From positions 175,043,021-175,107,020 of the forward strand of contig OY992537.1 in assembly GCA_963921195.1 (NCBI GenBank): 64,000 nucleotides of DNA, in the 5' to 3' direction. The position numbers and the translations under genes are program-made. Below the pieces are notes generated by a model. It was not told the DNA's origin, made no database searches, and saw nothing but the letters and a program-made list of their open reading frames with translations. Below, piece by piece: positions 58,849 to 64,000 of this stretch (position 1 is the first letter of the stretch; each line of letters opens with the position of its first letter). Origin of the DNA: Pegoplata infirma (lineage: Eukaryota; Arthropoda; Insecta; Diptera; Anthomyiidae).

Positions 58849-60310
58849 TTACTCGTGGTACGCCTTAAGGTCCTTAAGGTGTGCGTTGCCTCGACTCTTT
58901 TTGTGGTTATCAATATCAACCAGACGAACAATTACCGGAGAAATGAATTCAGCCACTTGATAGGGCCCATCAAAGCGAGGTGCCAACTTCGCAGCGAAAT
59001 GATCAATAGCTTTTGATAAAACTCGTTTTCTCACCAACACCAGATCACCTTTACGAGGAGCCCATTCACGATGTCTCAAATTGTAATGCGTGGCTTGATT
59101 ACTTGTTGCTGTTTGAAGATTGGAGCGTACAATTTGAAATATTTCTTCTAAATGCTTCGATTTTTCATCAGGGTGGTGAAGAGGGTCGATAATTTCCGCT
59201 TGTGTCTTTTCGATGAACAATGTATTCGGAAGTCGTAATTCTCTACCTTGTGTTAAATAAGCCGGACTGTATTTGGTAGAACTTTGCTTACTAGAATTTA
59301 CTGCTAGCATCAATTCGGGCAGATGCTCGTCCCATTTCCTTTGATTCTTATTAGTATATTGGGCTATCATCGTTTTTATCGTTCGGTTTGCCCTCTCGGT
59401 AGGGTTCTCATGTGGAGAATAAGGCGCTGTGTAATTTTGTTTAACACCGATCGATTTAAAATATTTTTGGCAGTCTCGACTCGTGAATTGAGCACCGTTA
59501 TCCGTTAGTAGAATGTGGGGAACACCAAAACGAGACAAAATTCTTTCGCGAAAAGCTTTTAAAAATGTTTTAGTTGTGGCCTGCCTAACTGCCACGAATT
59601 CGGACCATTTACTAAATTTATCATGGAAAACTATTAAAGTTGTATTGCCATGAACAGAGCGTGGTAGCGGACCCACAAAATCAGCGCAGACTGTTTGCCA
59701 GGGTTGAGACGCATGCGATGTATGCATCTTTCCAGCAGGTGCCTGTTGAAGAGGCTTGAAACGCTGACATATTTCACATTTTCGGACATATTTGGCAATG
59801 TCTCGAAAAATACCAGGCCAGTAATAGAGCTTCGTTATTCTTGCAGTAGTTTTATTTATACCCAGGTGACCAGCTGTTACGTCATCATGACACTCGTAAA
59901 GTACTCGATTTCTTTCTGATTTGGGTACAACTAATTTCCAGGGAACCGGATCAGCCTCGTTGTATGCTGATGAATCATATATATGCCTTCGTAAGTTTCC
60001 AGCATCATCTATTTGATAATCAGGCAGCTTTTCGGGGTCTTCACGTACCGCCTTGAATTTTGCCATGTACCAGGAGTCACTATTTTCATCGAACTTCTTG
60101 AGTGTTTGTAGCACAGCTGTTGTTGCTTCTTCGGAGTTTAGTGGGGACCTTGAAAGAGAATCTGCTATTACATTTAATTTACCTTTTCGATACCGGATTT
60201 CGTAATCAAACTGCATCATCTCCAGGGCCCAGCGTGCAATTCTCCCAGAGGGAGACTGAATGGAATTTAACCATTTCAACGACTGATGGTCGGTAACAAT
60301 GATGAAATGA
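58849..60310 (-). pseudogene. pol: gypsy pol, RNase H end and integrase
   Basis: Second part of the split pol, about 487 codons to a stop at 58849. It starts within RNase H (TDHQSLKWL, then ADSLSR). Integrase: zinc-binding H143, H150, C180, C183 (HDDVTAGH...CEIC), catalytic D212, D272 and E307 with 34 residues between the last two, then a GPY-type domain (FDGPYQV). All key residues are present. The first codons of the open frame (60313-60315) belong to the inserted element. No internal stop, so the retrotransposon is young. Confidence 0.85.
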
Positions 60311-60312
60311 TA

Positions 60313-62075
60313 CACTCATAAAAATTTGTTAGTATTCCTTACAAAAAAGTCTGTTACCATTACTAATAAAGTTTTCAATTTGTGCCCGATAACTTTTTCA
60401 GTTACCATTACAAACTTTGGTTTTCAAAAATTAGTAATCTTAAAAAACACTAAAAAAATTAGTATTACTAAATTTTTTTGTAAAAAAATTGTAAATTGTG
60501 TATTTTAAATTTTTGGTCTTTTTTGAGTATATGTATGTAAACTGCGTATTGCGCTTGTTGTCGCCATTACTATTTCAATGCAAGTCAGATTTTGTTTGAA
60601 TTTTTGATCTGAAATATGTAAGAGAAAATATTGAATACATTTTTTTTAATACAAAATATAAATTACATACCACATAAAATTAATGCTTTGAAAATTGTGT
60701 TAAATAAATTGACATGTTGAATAAATTGGTGTTCTAGAATAACACCAATTTATATATTATTTAAATGGAACACATAAATATACAGTTGTTACATGCTTTC
60801 ATCATTTTCTATTTTGTTTTATTTATTGTCCTAAAAAAATAGTTAATTTTAAACAAAAAAATATTTAAAAATTTGGTTACCTGTATTTTGTGTTGTAATA
60901 TTTTGTTGTTTGTACATTTTTTTTATTTCTTCCGCTCCGCGACGTTGTCAATTCAAATGCTATTTTTCAACTGAATAATAGAAAGAAAGGCATGAAGAAA
61001 AGTACACAAAATTACCAATACTATTCTGAGTATTAAGAAATCAACCCTTTGTGTACACCAGGGATGGAAAATCGGAATTTTGAAATGGTACTGGAGCTCA
61101 ACCAAAAAAGTACTTTTTCGCCCTCGACGGTACTAAAAAAATTAAAGTCCAGTTTCTGTACGATAAACTCCGTTCGTCTGCGACGAATAAGAAGAAACTA
61201 GGCATAATTCAATAGAAAAGTTCTTAAATTAAGGACATCCTTATTCATTTATTTTTTAGAGAAAACTTCAATAAAGGTTGGTTAAAATCAAAAATTTCAT
61301 TTATGTGAAGCTTTTGAAACATTTTTCCAATGAAAATCGCTCGATTTTTGGATTTTTTTTTAGATTTGGTTGAAAAATGTATGAGATCGTCTGGTATAGA
61401 AAAGGTACTAAATCAGTCGCGGGGGTACTACGGTATTTTTGAGAGTGAAAAAGTACTGAAAAAAGTACTAAAGTACTAACTTTTCCATCCCTGGTGTACA
61501 CTGTACTCAAGCAAAAAAAATTCGCAGATAGCGTAAAACAAAAAAGGACCGCAAGTGGAGAAGAAAGAAAAAAGAATTGAAAAAGGTCGGTGTTTTTTGA
61601 ATTTTGCATATCTTCTCTTTACTGCATTTTGTTCCCTTATTTATATATTTTTTTATTTGAAAGAAAACAAAGTAGTTACAATGAAGCAGACAAATAAGTG
61701 TAATTCAATATTGAAAATAATAAACATATTCATACTCATCAAAGCGCAGTTTTACCATTAAAATAAAAAAATAACTAACTGTATATTTTTTTTAAATGCT
61801 CTTTTTAATTTCCAAATATTTTAATAACATTTTCTTTTTGTATTTCATTAGTGCATTACTTTTCTAGAAAAGAAAACCGAAAAGTTAATACGAAATTTTT
61901 AAAAAATCAACTGAAAAAATTATTAAAAAATCAGTAAAAAATTAATAGTTTGTAACGCGAGTTTACTAAAACGAATTACAAAAAAATATTTTTTTAGTAC
62001 AATTTAGTAAAAAAGTTGTAAAGTTGTGATACAAACAATTTTACTAACTTTTTTACTAACGTATTTTTTTGAGTG
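60313..62075. mobile_element. TA-flanked element inside pol, CACTCA ends
   Basis: Inverted ends CACTCATAAAAATTTGTTAG and (right) CACTCAAAAAAATACGTTAG, 1,763 bp, TA duplicated at 60311-60312 and 62076-62077. The pol frame on the two sides is compatible, which fixes the boundaries to the base. No transposase frame. Terminal CACTCA and TA match the element at 3117-5170. A hAT MITE sits inside (61059-61493). Confidence 0.88.
61059..61493. mobile_element. hAT MITE, CAGGGATGGAAAA ends
   Basis: CAGGGATGGAAAA and TTTTCCATCCCTG inverted, flanked by perfect 8-bp duplications GTGTACAC (61051-61058, 61494-61501). 435 bp, many AAGTACTAAA words. No coding. Confidence 0.9.
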
Positions 62076-63796
62076 TAGCCTTCGATATAATGCCGCATTT
62101 TTCGAATGCCCCAAATTATGGCCAAGCATTCTTTCTCGGTTACTGTGTAGTTTCGTTCCGGAGGAGAAAGAGTACGGCTGGCATACGCAATAACCTTTTC
62201 ACCGTCTTCAAATTCCTGGGTCAACACAACACCTAACCCAACGTCGCTAGCGTCTGTCTGCAATATAAAAGTACGGCTGAAATCGGGGCATGTTAGGGCT
62301 GGAGCCTCGATTAGTTTCTGTTTGATCTCTTCAAAGGCCATCTTCTGCTCGGTTCCCCATTCCCATTTTTGATTTTTTTTAAGTAGTTTGTTGAGTGGAC
62401 CAGTAAGCGTTGAAAAGTTTGGCAGAAAACGTCGATACCAGGCGGCTGTGTTCACAAACGATCTCAATTCTTTCAGAGTTGTTGGTTCAGGTAATGCTAC
62501 GACTGCACTTACCTTTTCGGGGTCAGTATGCACGCCGTTTTCACTTATAACGTGTCCCAGATATCTTATCTGTCTTTTAGCAAATGTACATTTGTCTTTG
62601 TTGATTCGTAGTTTTGCTGCTATCAAACGATCAAATACTATTTTCAAATTTTTCAAGTGTTCCTCCAGTGTACTACCCAGAACTACGATATCATCAAGAT
62701 ATGCAAACGCGAAGGCATCTAGTTCTGGACCAATGACTACATCTAGAGCCCGTTGGAAAGTAGCGGGTGCAGAATGTAGCCCGAAAGGCATTACACGCCA
62801 CTGAAACAGGCCACGCCCCGGAACCGTAAAAGCCGTGAAAGTCCTGCTTTCAGGAGACATCGGTATCTGCCAATACCCATGACGGAGATCAATTGTACTA
62901 AAAAATTTGCTGTTTCTCAATTTTTCGAGAATTGAATTTATTTGTGGAAGTGGGTAAGCATCTCGGATCGAATTTTCGTTTATTTGTCGGTAATCCACGC
63001 AAAGCCGCCATTCATCATTTTTTTTCCGCGCGAGGACAATGGGGCTACTATATGGGCTCTTCGATGGTTCGATTCTCTCATCTTCTAATAGCTCATCAAT
63101 CTGATCATCAATTACCTTCTGCATAGCTGGGTTTCGTGGATAATAGCGTTGACGCAGTGGACGAGAATGTTTCATAGTAATAACATGTTCAGTTACATTT
63201 GAATAACCGGAAATGGATTCAAAGCGCGGAAGCTCCTCTTCAAGGAAATCTTGTATTTGTTGCTCCACCAGATCATCAGTATTAGAAAGATAATTTGATG
63301 GAACCTGTAAAGAGCTAATGTGAGCATTATGAGAATTAGTTAACGAACCTGTGTTTTTATAAGAATTTCTCCTTGGGATTATGCGGAGCTCGCAACCAGT
63401 TTGTTGTATAAAATTCATCCCAACTATAATGGGATCTAAACTCGCTTTTAGGACCAAAAAGTTGTGGCGATATACAACACCATTTAAACTAAACCAGAAA
63501 CTTGCAGAACCTTCAACCATAATTCTGGATTGGTCAGCTAAGTGGAGAGTACTAACATCGGCAGCAACGATAGGAATATGTAGTTCTTGAATAACAGCTA
63601 TGGAAATACACGAATGGGTTGCACCGGTGTCCATGATAGCTGAATAAGTTTTATTTTTAATCGTAATCAGTGTTCTTAAGCGAAAGTCGTCATCTAGCGT
63701 TAATGTGATAGGAAAGGTTTGTACATTCAGAGATCCGCTCCTCCTTCCCCTGCCGAAGGACCTCTTTGAGCGTTTCCCGCACCACGTCTGCAACAA
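62076..63796 (-). pseudogene. pol: gypsy pol, protease-RT-RNase H start
   Basis: First part of the split pol; the open frame begins right after a TGA (63797-63799) and has no ATG, as expected for a frame reached by ribosomal frameshift. Protease active site DTGA at residues 56-59; RT palm with LPQINSILEKL and DLRHGYWQIP, and catalytic YLDD at 366-369; RNase H D515 and E555 (TDAS, TEKE). The real sequence stops at 62078 where the CACTCA element begins; the reading then runs a further 28 codons of foreign sequence to a stop at 61994. Confidence 0.85.
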
Positions 63797-63999
63797 TCAA
63801 TCGTCTTCACATTCTTCTTACCACAATCCCAACAAAATATGACCTGCGGTTTGGAACAGGTCGCACGGAGATGGCCGGCTTCACCACAGCGATGACAGAT
63901 ATTTGTTTTATGAACAGCTGCGACCGCAGTTTGTACGCGCCGCATTGCTTTATTCTGACTAGTCTCTTGTGCTTCGATACTTTCAAAATCTTGGGCTAG
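63727..63999 (-). CDS. gag: gypsy gag C terminus (nucleocapsid), partial
   Basis: Open from the window edge to the stop at 63727. It has a canonical CCHC zinc knuckle (CHRCGEAGHLRATC) and a second, degenerate Cys cluster (CWDCGKKNVKTIDCC), marking the RNA-binding nucleocapsid end of Gag. It overlaps pol by 70 bases in a different frame; pol is in the -1 frame. The N-terminal part lies outside. Confidence 0.8.
   Translation of the reverse strand, partial: LAQDFESIEAQETSQNKAMRRVQTAVAAVHKTNICHRCGEAGHLRATCSKPQVIFCWDCGKKNVKTIDCCRRGAGNAQRGPSAGEGGADL
63772..63778 (-). promoter_or_regulatory. -1 ribosomal frameshift site GGGAAAC
   Basis: On the minus strand the heptamer G GGA AAC lies in the gag frame exactly as the X XXY YYZ rule requires, inside the gag-pol overlap. 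Eleven bases downstream a stem TCCTTC/GAAGGA with a 7-base loop (GGCAGGG) could stall ribosomes. Confidence 0.7.
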
Positions 64000-64000
64000 A

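Larger units (their letters stand above)
58849..63999 (-). mobile_element. Ty3/gypsy-type retrotransposon, internal part
   Basis: Minus-strand gag end, then pol (protease, reverse transcriptase, RNase H, integrase). No LTR could be delimited because the gag side leaves the window and no repeat partner is visible. The element lies beyond the NHA exon at 57796-58150 and has the same orientation as that gene. Pol is broken by an insertion at 60313-62075, so this copy cannot make an intact Pol. Confidence 0.85.

Overview
The window is a stretch of AT-rich insect nuclear DNA, most probably from a higher fly (Schizophora; a calyptrate such as a blow fly would fit, but the family is not proven). The reasons are spliced genes with short fly-like splice sites, a fly-type start context, very AT-rich noncoding DNA, and many copies of a noncoding repeat that resembles the Drosophila INE-1/DINE-1 (Helentron-type) family. 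No bacterial operon, CRISPR array, rRNA or intact tRNA gene was seen.

Two host genes are supported. The first is the complete HEATR1/UTP10 gene (Drosophila l(2)k09022), plus strand, 6195-43519, four coding exons that join in phase to 2,121 codons plus stop. Its introns are 68 bp, about 25.0 kb and about 5.9 kb; the two large ones are filled with nested transposons. The second is the 3' end of an NHA-type Na+/H+ antiporter gene (SLC9B family, probably Nha1), minus strand, two terminal coding exons at 57796-58150 and 56728-56888. The genes are convergent. From memory the Drosophila orthologues carry neighbouring CG numbers, so the pair is probably conserved microsynteny.

Layout. 1-6 kb: Helitron end, foldbacks, a tandem CACTCA-ended element, then the HEATR1 promoter. 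6.2-7.7 kb: exons 1-2. 7.7-32.7 kb: intron 2, a minisatellite, a palindromic element, a 7.6-kb hAT-like foldback with further insertions, and an 0.87-kb foldback swollen to 11.9 kb by nested insertions. 32.7-36.5 kb: exon 3. 36.5-42.4 kb: intron 3 with palindromic MITEs and a LINE fragment. 42.4-43.5 kb: exon 4. 43.6-56.7 kb: intergenic DNA with a 2.4-kb TIR element, a 2.15-kb near-perfect palindrome, a 1.6-kb array of 35-bp palindromic monomers and several MITEs. 56.7-58.2 kb: NHA exons. 58.5-64 kb: a Ty3/gypsy-type retrotransposon on the minus strand, apparently in an NHA intron, whose pol is split by a DNA transposon that itself carries a hAT-type MITE; gag runs off the window.

The most interesting material is the transposon biology. 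Several element families share CCC termini and two-base target duplications, and long inverted arms preserve empty sites that date and delimit the insertions. No accessory defence-type system was found.
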